Assembly (NCBI RefSeq): GCF_050107715.1
Contig: NZ_JBNILN010000004.1
Coordinates: 62,001 to 126,000, forward strand
Reading direction: 5' to 3'
DNA from: Metabacillus_B sp050107715
GTDB lineage: Bacteria > Bacillota > Bacilli > Bacillales > Bacillaceae
DNA length: 64,000 nt
Position numbers and translations under genes: made by a program. Position 1 is the first letter of the stretch; each line of letters opens with the position of its first letter. Shown here piece after piece: positions 42,811 through 51,477 of this stretch. Below the pieces are notes generated by a model that saw only the letters and a list, made by a program, of their open reading frames with translations, was not told where the DNA came from and ran no database searches.

Positions 42811-43602
42811 TTAAAAATCAAATCCAGAAAAAGCCGACTGATCGAGCATTTGGGGCTCTTCAGCGTCTTCATATGTAATTTTTTCATCCGGGTGGTTGCG
42901 GAGTTCAATGATATAGTCAAAATCATCCATTGTATATTCCGTATTTTGCACAAATACATCCGGGTGTTCCACAATCTTTGTCGCAGAGAGCCGCATGATT
43001 TCTCGAACCAGCTGCAGGTGGCGCTCCGTCCCTCTTCTGGTCGAAACAATGCCGTCAATGATAAAAAGATTATCTGCATCATATTCGTCGGCAATCAGCT
43101 GGCTTCTAAGCGTTTGCTTCAGGAGCGTCGAAGACACAAACAGCCATTTTTTATTGGCACAGACGCTGGAGGCTACGATGGATTCTGTTTTTCCGACCCT
43201 CGGCATGCCGCGGATCCCAATTAACTTATGTCCATCCTGTTTCATCAGCTCAGCCAAAAAATCAACGAGGAGTCCAAGCTCATCCCGGACAAACCGGAAC
43301 GTTTTTTTGTCATCCGCATCACGCTGGATGTAGCGTCCGTGTCTGACCGCAAGCCGGTCACGGAGCTTTGGCTTTCTTAATTTTGTTACCGTAATCGTAT
43401 CCATTGTATGTAAAATAGATTCCAGACGTTTTATCTGATCGTTGTGTTCACATTTTAAGAGGAGTCCGCGGCGCGAATCTTCTACACCGTTGATCGTTAC
43501 AATATTTATAGAAAGCATACCCAGCAGGGAAGAAACGTCCCCAAGCAGGCCTGGCCGGTTTTTCTGGATTTCATATTCCAAGTACCATTCTTCCTTTTGC
43601 AA
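42811..43602 (-). CDS. ymfK: YmfK, DUF3388 protein with ACT-like and P-loop-like regions
   Basis: A 263-residue conserved Bacillaceae protein of unknown function. The first about 75 residues resemble an ACT regulatory domain (EYEIQKNRPGLLGDVSSLLG, SINIVTINGVEDSRRG). From about residue 125 there is a nucleotide-binding-like segment: GMPRVGKTES at 132-141 resembles Walker A, and NLFIIDGI later resembles Walker B. TTG start after AAAGGGGG. It lies between ymfJ and rodZ. Ligand and partner are unknown; the combination suggests a small-molecule-controlled NTPase, which is inference. Confidence 0.85.
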   Translation of the reverse strand: MQKEEWYLEYEIQKNRPGLLGDVSSLLGMLSINIVTINGVEDSRRGLLLKCEHNDQIKRLESILHTMDTITVTKLRKPKLRDRLAVRHGRYIQRDADDKKTFRFVRDELGLLVDFLAELMKQDGHKLIGIRGMPRVGKTESIVASSVCANKKWLFVSSTLLKQTLRSQLIADEYDADNLFIIDGIVSTRRGTERHLQLVREIMRLSATKIVEHPDVFVQNTEYTMDDFDYIIELRNHPDEKITYEDAEEPQMLDQSAFSGFDF

Positions 43603-43858
43603 GGAAAATCCCCCTTTCAATTGAGGCGATATGTACCTATAAAACTATAATAAAGCATTTTCACTCAATAAGAAAGAAGAATTCCCTAAACCTCTTAACG
43701 GAGGAAGATGCTGGACATCCCTTTTAGGCTTCAGCAGATTATTTTTAGAAGGGAATCCTCCGGAAGTGCTGGTCCACTCTGAAAAAATTGAGCTTAAATG
43801 GGGCCACATGGCAGCCAGATTAAATCCAATTGAACAGAATATCATAAAGCAAAAAAGA

Positions 43859-43871
43859 GAGGCATCGCCTC
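43859..43871 (-). terminator. terminator after ymfJ
   Basis: A short stem GAGGC/GCCTC (loop ATC), followed on the minus strand by TCTTTTTT, 7 nt after the ymfJ stop. Confidence 0.75.
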
Positions 43872-43877
43872 CCCTTT

Positions 43878-44144
43878 TTAATGAGTTCCTTCTGTACCGT
43901 TGTTGCCCACAAGCTTAACCATCATGTTGGCGATGGCATGCTGTTCTTCTTCACTTGCAACACTCCATAAATCAGCCAGCACTTTTTCCTGGTCGTTTTT
44001 GGATTCAACCTGGTTCGCAAGATATCCACCGATTTCGTATGCAAGGCCTGAAATCGTTTCACGGCTCATTCCGCTGTTTTCAGCATGATGAAGGCGGTCC
44101 CCAAGGAAGTTTTTCCATGAATCCCAATTGTTCAAAACGGACAT
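43878..44144 (-). CDS. ymfJ: YmfJ, DUF3243 protein
   Basis: An 88-residue helical cytoplasmic protein of the DUF3243 family, of unknown function. Family segments are LNNWDSWKNFLGDRLHHAEN and YEIGGYLANQVESKNDQEKVLADLWSVASEEEQHAIANMMVKL, the latter in two parts. Start is the second of two nearby ATGs, 7 nt after GGAGG. In Bacillus it stands between ymfI and ymfK, as here. Confidence 0.9.
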   Translation of the reverse strand: MSVLNNWDSWKNFLGDRLHHAENSGMSRETISGLAYEIGGYLANQVESKNDQEKVLADLWSVASEEEQHAIANMMVKLVGNNGTEGTH

Positions 44145-44228
44145 TGTCATTCCTCCAGTGCCATAGATTGATTACAAGGTTAGTTTTGCTGATTTGCTCT
44201 AATTTATGCAGGATGGTCAAACTTTTCT

Positions 44229-44942
44229 TTAGCGCCAGCCTCCGTTAACGGATAATATATGGCCATTTATATATGAGGCCTTATCTGAGGCTAAAAAGGA
44301 AACCGCATCTGCAATTTCTTCCGGTTTCCCAAGCCTGCCCGCCGGAATATCTTCAGCTATCGCCTTAAGGTCCTCTTTCGTGAACATGTCAAGCATGCTG
44401 GTTTCAACAGCGCCCGGCGAGACGGCATTCACACGGATCCCGCTTGGAGCCAGCTCTTTTGCCAATGCCTTAACAAACGTATTTTGTCCGCCCTTTACCA
44501 TTGAATACAGAACTTCACACGCAGCCCCTGCCTCCCCCCATATGGAGGTTACAGCAATTATGGCACCTTTTTTTTCTTTCACCATGCCGGGTACTACTCC
44601 TCTTGAAAGCAAAAACGGGCTTGTCATATGGAGCTGTATCTGCTGGTCAATTTCTATTTCGCTAAGATCAGTAATCAGGCCGTAGGGGGCAGTTCCCGAA
44701 GCAAGAATGAGCAGGGATACGGGATGGGTGACCTGACTGAGAAGTTCCTTCGTTCCCCCGGATGCTGAAAGATCCGCCTGAACAAGGATACAGTCCGTTC
44801 CTTTAAGCTTCTCCTTCAGCCATTCCGCCTTTTTCCGGTTTTTATGATAATGAATATACAAGTTCCAGCCTTCTGATGCCAGCTTCTCAGCTATTTTTGA
44901 TCCAATGCCGCCGGTAGCTCCTGTAATCAATGCGTACCTCAT
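44229..44942 (-). CDS. ymfI: YmfI, SDR reductase (EF-P 5-aminopentanone reductase)
   Basis: A 237-residue short-chain dehydrogenase. Cofactor motif TGATGGIGSKIAE at about residues 7-19, VTSIWGEAGAACEVLYSMVKGG with catalytic Tyr-x3-Lys (YSMVK), and NAVSPGAVET. In B. subtilis YmfI reduces 5-aminopentanone on Lys32 of elongation factor P. Orthology here rests on synteny between ymfH and ymfJ plus the fold. Start at 44942 is 8 nt after AGGAG. Ser of the Ser-Tyr-Lys triad is present in TSIWGE. Confidence 0.9.
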   Translation of the reverse strand: MRYALITGATGGIGSKIAEKLASEGWNLYIHYHKNRKKAEWLKEKLKGTDCILVQADLSASGGTKELLSQVTHPVSLLILASGTAPYGLITDLSEIEIDQQIQLHMTSPFLLSRGVVPGMVKEKKGAIIAVTSIWGEAGAACEVLYSMVKGGQNTFVKALAKELAPSGIRVNAVSPGAVETSMLDMFTKEDLKAIAEDIPAGRLGKPEEIADAVSFLASDKASYINGHILSVNGGWR

Positions 44943-44992
44943 TTCCTGGCTCCTTTTCATTAAACATGCCGGCTGTAATCAGCCGGCATCCT

Positions 44993-46297
44993 TTATTGCT
45001 GCTGTCCTGTCTTTTTCGGGACGACTGTAAAAACGGTCATTTGGCTTTCGTCAGCCATTTCCATTAACAATCCATCTGCATCTTCTTTAGAAATTTGCTC
45101 AAGAACTGGCACCACATCAAATAAATTCATGTCATTGAATGCATAGCGCGTAAACTGATTGGCAATATACTCCGGGGAATTAACTGATCTTAAAAATGCC
45201 CCGATTCGTTTTTTTACAGCCGTATCCAGCCGGTCTTTCTCAATGCCTTCTTGCTTTGCCTTCAGCAAGATCTCTTTAATCTGGTCAGAAAGCTCTTCAG
45301 GACGGTCCGTATCCCCGCCAATCATACCAAAACCAAATGTTTCTTCTTCCGTATAATCATAGCTGAACGTATCATCGATCAGCCCGTTGCTGTACATGTC
45401 CTGGTATTGAACGGAGCTTTTCCCGAACAAAACATCCAGAATTAGGTTGGCAGTCAGTTCTTTTTTCAAAAGTTCCTCCCCTGCAAACCCGGTCACTTTT
45501 GCTTTTATGCCTACCAGGCATTTGGAGGACTGCACGTTCATCGGCAGGCTCTCCGATGATTTGTAAACCTCTTTACTTTCAGAAAGTCCCGGACGCTTAA
45601 TTTCCTGCGGAGGATCGAACGATTTCTTATTCTGATTTTCCCTGATCTGATTCAATACCTGCTCAGGATCTACAGGGCCTGTAACGAATAGAAGCATATT
45701 GCTTGGATGATAAAACGTATGGTAGCACTCATACAGCAAATCCTTTGTAATATGGGAAATGGACTCAACCGTCCCGGCAATGTCAATTTTAACAGGATGC
45801 TTTTCATACATATTCTGGATTAGCCCGAAATAAAGTCTCCAATCAGGATTATCATCATACATATCAATCTCCTGTCCGATAATCCCTTTTTCTTTCTCAA
45901 CCGACTGCTCCGTAAAATAAGGCTCCTGAACAAAATCAATTAGTGTTTCTAGATTCGTCTCTGCATCTGCCGTGCTCGAGAAAAGGTAGGCGGTTCTTGT
46001 GAAGGACGTAAAGGCGTTGGATGAAGCTCCCTGTTTGCTGAATTGCTGAAACACATCTCCATCCTCTTTTTCAAACAGTTTATGTTCAAGAAAGTGAGCA
46101 ATGCCATCCGGCACCTTTTTCATTTCCTCTTGTCCGAGAGGCACAAATTCATTGTCTATAGAGCCATACCTGGCTGTAAAGGTTGCATACGTTTTGTTAA
46201 ATCCTTTTTTGGGCAACACGTATACATTCAGGCCGTTCTCCATTTGCTCATGATAAAGCTCTTCCTGGAGCTGTTTAAACTGTATCGGCTTAACCAT
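44993..46297 (-). CDS. ymfH: YmfH, M16 family zinc protease, catalytic type
   Basis: A 434-residue M16 (pitrilysin-like) peptidase. It has the inverted zinc motif HFLEH (HxxEH) at about residue 69, followed by the downstream Glu region. AFTSFTRTAYLFSST is the usual substrate-groove strand. The start at 46297 overlaps the ymfF stop by 8 nt, so the two are translationally coupled, and GGGGGC lies upstream. Together with ymfF it likely forms a heterodimer of an active and an inactive subunit, like AlbE/AlbF or mitochondrial MPP. Substrate unknown. Confidence 0.92.
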   Translation of the reverse strand: MVKPIQFKQLQEELYHEQMENGLNVYVLPKKGFNKTYATFTARYGSIDNEFVPLGQEEMKKVPDGIAHFLEHKLFEKEDGDVFQQFSKQGASSNAFTSFTRTAYLFSSTADAETNLETLIDFVQEPYFTEQSVEKEKGIIGQEIDMYDDNPDWRLYFGLIQNMYEKHPVKIDIAGTVESISHITKDLLYECYHTFYHPSNMLLFVTGPVDPEQVLNQIRENQNKKSFDPPQEIKRPGLSESKEVYKSSESLPMNVQSSKCLVGIKAKVTGFAGEELLKKELTANLILDVLFGKSSVQYQDMYSNGLIDDTFSYDYTEEETFGFGMIGGDTDRPEELSDQIKEILLKAKQEGIEKDRLDTAVKKRIGAFLRSVNSPEYIANQFTRYAFNDMNLFDVVPVLEQISKEDADGLLMEMADESQMTVFTVVPKKTGQQQ

Positions 46298-47579
46298 CGC
46301 TTTCTGCCCCCGTTCCTTTAAGAAAATAAATCGTATCGAGCTGAATATTGGATGCTGCTGCAACCACTTCTTCCTTTGTTACTTGGCTTATTCCATCCAG
46401 CAGCTCATCAAACGTGCGGCCTGCATTGGCAGCAGCATTTTGGTACAAGACCTCGCAAAGCCCGAAGCTCGTATCAATCGTTTCTAGAAGCTGATTGCGG
46501 ATCATTCCTTTTGTCTGAACCAGATCTTCTTCTGTAAAATCTCCGGCCTTCATAGCCCCCATTTGTTCCTTAATGATGGATACCGCCCGGTCAAAGTTGC
46601 CGACTTCAATTCCGGACATTACCATGAGAAGACCTTTATGGGATTCGACTCTTGAAGCTGCATAGTACGCAAGACTTGCTTTTTCCCGGACGTTGATAAA
46701 AAGCTTGGAGTGTGAGAACCCGCCGAATATTCCGTTAAAGACTTGAAGGGCGAAATACTGTTCATCCTTGTAGGTGCAATTCGTCCGATACCCGATATTT
46801 AATTTTCCCTGCTTCACATCTTCTTCTTCAATGACTTCTTTTTCTTCAACTTTTTGGGAGACCTGCTTTTCAAGCTCAGGGTAAGCATGGGAATTAGCAG
46901 CGAAAGTAAAGTGTGTTTGAATCATTTTCCCCGCTGTTTCCTCGCAGAAATCACCAATCAGGTAAAAATCGAGCTTATCTTCCTTTAGAACACGCTGATA
47001 ATACTCGTAAAGCTCTGCTGCTGTCAGAGCATCGGCATCTTCCATTTCCCCGTTGACGTGAAGAGCGTATGGTTCATCCTTGCACATTTCCTGTACAAGC
47101 CTCAAATTCGAATAGCGCATTTTATCGTCGTAAGCAGCCTGAATTCTCTGCTTCAGCGTCCTTTTTTCTTCCTTTATAATGCTTTCATCAAAAGCATCTC
47201 CATTTAAAAGAGGTCTAAGGAGGATATCTGACATAAGCTTAATGGCCTCTTCCAGCAAGGGGGTTTTTTCCGTTAAAAAATTCTCATTGGCCACTTCCAT
47301 CCGAAGGGTAATGATATGATTTTCACCCTTTTTGGTAAGGTCCGCAAAAAGGGTTGCGCCATACAATCCATCCAAGTGATGACGGATTTGACCTGTGGAT
47401 GGGAAGCGGGCGGTAGCGCGCTGAAGAACGTATGGAAGAAGCGCCCGCTTCGTAACCGTCTCTTTTTTAAGTGGGGCAAGAAGCTTTAATACAAGTGTGT
47501 TTGTTTTGTATTTATCCGTTTTAATGGTATGAACGGTCATTCCATTCAGTTTTGTTTGCTTTTCTTCAAAAAAAGACAT
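46290..47579 (-). CDS. ymfF: YmfF, M16 family protein lacking the zinc motif
   Basis: A 429-residue M16-fold protein. At the place of the zinc motif the sequence reads LLPYVLQRATARFPS, so HxxEH is missing. The R/Y pair found in the C-terminal half of active partners (FREKASLAYY in similar form: VREKASLAYYAASRVES) is present. This suggests a non-catalytic half contributing substrate-binding residues to YmfH. Start 47579 with GAGGAGTGAATGT upstream. First gene of the ymfF-ymfH pair. Confidence 0.9.
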   Translation of the reverse strand: MSFFEEKQTKLNGMTVHTIKTDKYKTNTLVLKLLAPLKKETVTKRALLPYVLQRATARFPSTGQIRHHLDGLYGATLFADLTKKGENHIITLRMEVANENFLTEKTPLLEEAIKLMSDILLRPLLNGDAFDESIIKEEKRTLKQRIQAAYDDKMRYSNLRLVQEMCKDEPYALHVNGEMEDADALTAAELYEYYQRVLKEDKLDFYLIGDFCEETAGKMIQTHFTFAANSHAYPELEKQVSQKVEEKEVIEEEDVKQGKLNIGYRTNCTYKDEQYFALQVFNGIFGGFSHSKLFINVREKASLAYYAASRVESHKGLLMVMSGIEVGNFDRAVSIIKEQMGAMKAGDFTEEDLVQTKGMIRNQLLETIDTSFGLCEVLYQNAAANAGRTFDELLDGISQVTKEEVVAAASNIQLDTIYFLKGTGAESDG

Positions 47580-47740
47580 ACATTCACTCCTCAATCTAAG
47601 GATTATCCTTTGTAGTTTAGCCTTTTTTAAATTAAATGAGTCTAATTGTACCAGTAATTATACCAATTAGAGGAACATTTAGGAAATATGGAGATTGTAT
47701 GCTTGAGAAAAAGCCGTTATGCAAGGAACTTATATAAAGA

Positions 47741-47762
47741 CGCCCCTGAATGATCAGGGACG
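47741..47762 (-). terminator. terminator after the MMPL gene
   Basis: A 9-bp stem with one mismatch (CGCCCCTGA/TCAGGGACG), followed on the minus strand by TCTTTATAT; moderate. Confidence 0.65.
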
Positions 47763-47780
47763 CCTGGATTTAGTAAAAGC

Positions 47781-50700
47781 TTAATGCTGTTCACGTTTCT
47801 TCATAAACGGCCACCAGTTTGCTTTGTCAAAGGTTTTAACCATGACCGGAACGAAAATCGGCAAAATAACAAACGCATAAAGAATGAGCCCTGTGAGAAC
47901 GAGCGTTGCAATTTGAAGCAAAGACAGGACCCCGGATGGAAGCATGGCAGCGAAAGTACCTGCCAGAATAATGGCGGCTGAAATAATGACCGTTCCCATA
48001 TTTCTCATCGCTGTAATCATCGCGGTTTTTACATCCAGTTCCTTATATTCATTAAAGCGGTCCATTAGGAAAATCGAATAATCAATGCCAAGGGCCATTA
48101 GAATAACAAAGCCGAAAAAAGGCACAGCCCAGTTAATGCCGTCATATCCGAGAAGATCCGTAAAAATCCATTCTGATATGGCACTGGAAGAATAGTACGT
48201 AATTAAAAGCGAGCCAACCAGATAAACCGGCATCACAAATGATTTAAGCAGCACAGCCAGAATGATTAGAATGGCTGTAATCATAAAGAGGACCGTTCGA
48301 TTATAGTCCGCATCCGAAATTTCCTGCAAGTCTGCATACGTACTTGTAACGCCTGATACACCAACGGTAGCATTATCAAGCTCCGTTCCTTTGACTGCAC
48401 GGTTTACAGCAGCTTCGAGGTCATCCATTTTTTCGAGCGCTTCATTCGAATATGGATTAACCTTCAGCACGACATCCATCGTTGTCAAGGTCTGGTCTTC
48501 AGACATATACTCATTGAACACCTGCTGAAAATCGTCATTTTTCAGAACTTCATCAGGCAGGTACCAGCCATCTGCGTCCGACCTGCTGAGCCCGTCCAGA
48601 TAGGTCTCTGCTTCGTTAAGTCCGCCTGAAACCTGGTTCAGTCCATCGACGCTGTCATTCAATCCATCTGTCAGCTGTCCAAGCTGCTCCGAAAAAGGAC
48701 TTAAACCCATCTTTAATTCAGATTGCCCTTCAGCTAATGAACCCGCTCCTTCCTGCAGCTTCGGCAGACCGCTGATCACCTGGCCTTGCCCTTCAGAGGC
48801 TGCATTAAGACCTTCAGATAATTGGCCCAGTCCTTCCGAAAGCTGTACAAGGCCATTTTGAAATTCCTGCTGTCCCTTATTGATTTCCCCAAGGCCATCA
48901 TTTGCTTTCTTGATTTGGGGGATGGCTCCAGAAAGTCCTCCCGAAAGCTGCTCTGTCGCCTTGCTTAACTCTCCCAGCCCTTTTTCAAGACCGAGCACGG
49001 TTCCATAGATGGTTTGATAATCCGGGTCATTTTGTATGTTCGGATAGGCAGGATTCGCACCAAGCCTGTTTAAAGGCTCTTTCAAATCTGAGATGGCTGT
49101 TTTGGATTCCTTAACGCCTTGATCTGCCGCTGCAAGTCCCTCGGATAAATCCCCAAGCTGGGCTGCTGCTTCCTGATATCCTTCGAGCACCTGCCCGCTG
49201 CCCTGAATCAGCTCATCCAAGCTTTCTCTTGCTGCATCAACCTGCTCTTTGATTTCCATGGAGCCGGCGGAGCCTTCACTTACACCTTCTCCAATCTTTT
49301 CAAGTGCCTTTTTGATTTCGCCTACGCCATCCTTCAGATCATTCGATCCCGTTATGAGCTGATCAATTCCGGAAGTCGCTTCCTCTAGCTGGGGCTCTGA
49401 TCCGGATAGCTGTTCAGAGGCTTCGTTTAAGCCCTCCCCGATCTCTTTTAATCCTTCATTCCCCTGCTCGATGCCTTTACCCAGTTCCTCCGCCTGGCTT
49501 GAGACTGCCAGTTCTTCAAGCTCGTCACCGAGCGGCCTGGTTGCACTTCTCACCTTGTCAACGTCATCGATTTGATCGAGATCTTTGCTGATGTTTTCTA
49601 TAACTGCAAGATTTTCTTTCGTGTTCAACGGCTGATCATCTTTAATTACAATCGTTGCCGGCAGGGATTCACCAGGGCCGAAGCTGTCTGAAATCACATT
49701 GAAGGCTTTAACTGATTCATACTGATCTCCGATTTCATCCAAAGAATTAAACGACAGACTTCCATTGTACTGAATCAATGCAGGTGCAATGACTGCAGCG
49801 ATAATGAGCAGAGCGAGGATTGGCCTCTTGAATGAGAATTTCCCTGCCCACTCCCAGGATTTGCTTTCTGCATGCTTGATATTCCCTTTTAAAGGCCAGA
49901 ACAGGTTGTTCCCGAGCACCATCATAAAAAACGGAACGAGTGTGACGAGCGATGCGATCAAAAAGGCGATTCCAACCGCAACAGCCACAGCAGACTGATA
50001 TAGCTTAAACTCAGCAAAGGCAATGGAAGCAAAGCCAGCGAATACGGCAAGGCCGCTGTATATCACGGTCCTGCCGGCTGTTTTAAAGGTTTTGATAATG
50101 GCTTCCGTTTTTTCTTCACCGTTCCCCAGCTCTTCTTTAAAACGGCTGAGAAGAAGGATGCAATAATCCGTACCGATTCCGAACATGACAGCTACCATAA
50201 AGATTTGAGTGAAGGTAGATAATGGAAAATTGAAGTATTCTACAAAATAAGCTACTGCTGCCTGACTTGTCACATAGGCTACCCCTACCGTAATAAGCGG
50301 AATCACCGGAGCGACAAGGGAGCGGAAAACGAGAACAAGTACGACGAGAATAAAAGCTACTGTAATATACTCTGTTTTCTTCAGCCCCTCCTGAGAGCTG
50401 TCAACTACATCCTTATCAATCAGGTCGCTTCCTGTCATATAGTGCTCTACCTTATAGGAGCTGATTTGCTTTTTGATTTCAGCAGCAGCATCGGCAGCAG
50501 ACTTTTCACCTTCCGCCAGGGAAATGGCTGCCAGTATGGTTCTGCCGTCCTTTGAGACCATCTGATTTTCAAGCTCTTTATTTGTAAAATGGGTTGTTAC
50601 GGTTTGAATCCCGAGGCTTTTGCGATTTTCCTCGAGGTCTTCAACTGCTTTTTTGATTTCATTTTTTTCTTCAGCGCTTAATTTTTTCTCATTATGAAAC

Positions 50701-50906
50701 ACAAGTGCCAGTGCTGCACCATCTCCTGATGAATGCTCATCCAGCAGCTCCCCTGCTACGGAGGAAGAATACCCGTCAGGGACGGTAATCTGCCCTTTTT
50801 CAGCTACCAAATCTCCCATGTCCGGTGAAGTGAGCATTAAGACAGCCGCGGCTGCAATCCATACAACAAGCAGGATCCACCTTAATTTAATAATCCCTCT
50901 CATCAT
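47781..50906 (-). CDS. MMPL family RND-type exporter with long coiled repeat domain (YdgH-like)
   Basis: A 1041-residue membrane protein of the MMPL/RND class. Two modules of one plus five transmembrane segments: the first helix at 8-26, five helices at about 180-335, one at about 362-380, and a final five near 870-1025. The extracytoplasmic loop between the modules contains, at about 470-775, a Gly/Leu/Glu-rich repeat (L-x2-G-x3-L-x2-G) predicted as coiled coil, like YhgE/Pip proteins. Start codon overlaps the stop of a MarR gene (ATGA). B. subtilis YdgG-YdgH is the same MarR-MMPL pair. Substrate unknown, probably hydrophobic. Confidence 0.92.
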   Translation of the reverse strand: MMRGIIKLRWILLVVWIAAAAVLMLTSPDMGDLVAEKGQITVPDGYSSSVAGELLDEHSSGDGAALALVFHNEKKLSAEEKNEIKKAVEDLEENRKSLGIQTVTTHFTNKELENQMVSKDGRTILAAISLAEGEKSAADAAAEIKKQISSYKVEHYMTGSDLIDKDVVDSSQEGLKKTEYITVAFILVVLVLVFRSLVAPVIPLITVGVAYVTSQAAVAYFVEYFNFPLSTFTQIFMVAVMFGIGTDYCILLLSRFKEELGNGEEKTEAIIKTFKTAGRTVIYSGLAVFAGFASIAFAEFKLYQSAVAVAVGIAFLIASLVTLVPFFMMVLGNNLFWPLKGNIKHAESKSWEWAGKFSFKRPILALLIIAAVIAPALIQYNGSLSFNSLDEIGDQYESVKAFNVISDSFGPGESLPATIVIKDDQPLNTKENLAVIENISKDLDQIDDVDKVRSATRPLGDELEELAVSSQAEELGKGIEQGNEGLKEIGEGLNEASEQLSGSEPQLEEATSGIDQLITGSNDLKDGVGEIKKALEKIGEGVSEGSAGSMEIKEQVDAARESLDELIQGSGQVLEGYQEAAAQLGDLSEGLAAADQGVKESKTAISDLKEPLNRLGANPAYPNIQNDPDYQTIYGTVLGLEKGLGELSKATEQLSGGLSGAIPQIKKANDGLGEINKGQQEFQNGLVQLSEGLGQLSEGLNAASEGQGQVISGLPKLQEGAGSLAEGQSELKMGLSPFSEQLGQLTDGLNDSVDGLNQVSGGLNEAETYLDGLSRSDADGWYLPDEVLKNDDFQQVFNEYMSEDQTLTTMDVVLKVNPYSNEALEKMDDLEAAVNRAVKGTELDNATVGVSGVTSTYADLQEISDADYNRTVLFMITAILIILAVLLKSFVMPVYLVGSLLITYYSSSAISEWIFTDLLGYDGINWAVPFFGFVILMALGIDYSIFLMDRFNEYKELDVKTAMITAMRNMGTVIISAAIILAGTFAAMLPSGVLSLLQIATLVLTGLILYAFVILPIFVPVMVKTFDKANWWPFMKKREQH

Positions 50907-51361
50907 CTTCCATTCCCCCGTTCTTTTTCTGCCATTGAGGCTGAAATCTTTTCAAAAACTCTTAAAAACGTGTCGATCTCATCCTCGGACAGTTCCGTTA
51001 AGTAACCGGCAACGTAATTCTGGATTTGCTTTTCTCCATTTTCATACACCTGCCGTCCCTTTTCTGTGCTTTGCAGGAAAACGTTCCGCCTGTCTTTCTC
51101 ATCACGGATTCTTTCTATTAATCCTTTTTGCACAAGCCTCTCAATCATGGCTGAGATAGCGCTTTTGTTTACCCCGCAAATGTCTGCCAGCCATGTTGCC
51201 TGGCACTTGGGGTACATCGTGATATACCTTAAAATCTGGTACTGCTCAATTGTGATATCCTCCAGAACCTTCTCAGTAACGATAGCTGTTACTCTTTTGG
51301 CCGCAAAGAAATACACCTCTTCATACCTATGTATAAAGGCTTTGATTTTTTCATCCTGCAA
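50903..51361 (-). CDS. MarR-family regulator of the MMPL exporter (YdgG-like)
   Basis: A 152-residue MarR winged-helix protein. The DNA-binding core is ATWLADICGVNKSAISAMIERLVQKGLIERIRDEKDRRNVFLQSTEKG, seen in parts at about 55-103, with DEKDRR as the wing. TTG start, GGGGTG 6 nt upstream. It overlaps the exporter by 4 nt and probably represses the pair in the absence of its ligand. Upstream, at about 51375-51410, a 15-nt near direct repeat (ATTRAATRGTTWATG) could be its operator. Confidence 0.9.
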   Translation of the reverse strand: MQDEKIKAFIHRYEEVYFFAAKRVTAIVTEKVLEDITIEQYQILRYITMYPKCQATWLADICGVNKSAISAMIERLVQKGLIERIRDEKDRRNVFLQSTEKGRQVYENGEKQIQNYVAGYLTELSEDEIDTFLRVFEKISASMAEKERGNGR

Positions 51362-51445
51362 ATTAGTTCACCCCATTAACCATTCAATACATAAACTATT
51401 TAATACGCTTCCGTCACTTCTGTCAATAGGAAAAATAGGTCAAAA

Positions 51446-51473
51446 AAAACTCCTCTGCTGTATGAGGAGTTTT
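51446..51473 (-). terminator. MFS gene terminator
   Basis: A perfect 10-bp stem (AAAACTCCTC/GAGGAGTTTT) followed on the minus strand by eight T including stem bases. Confidence 0.9.
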
Positions 51474-51477
51474 CATT

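Noticed and set aside
43645..43845. possible decayed gene between ymfK and ymfJ
   Set aside because: The plus frame has a protein-like stretch (KKEEFPKPLNGGRCWTSL) but no start codon or ribosome binding site and is too short to assign.
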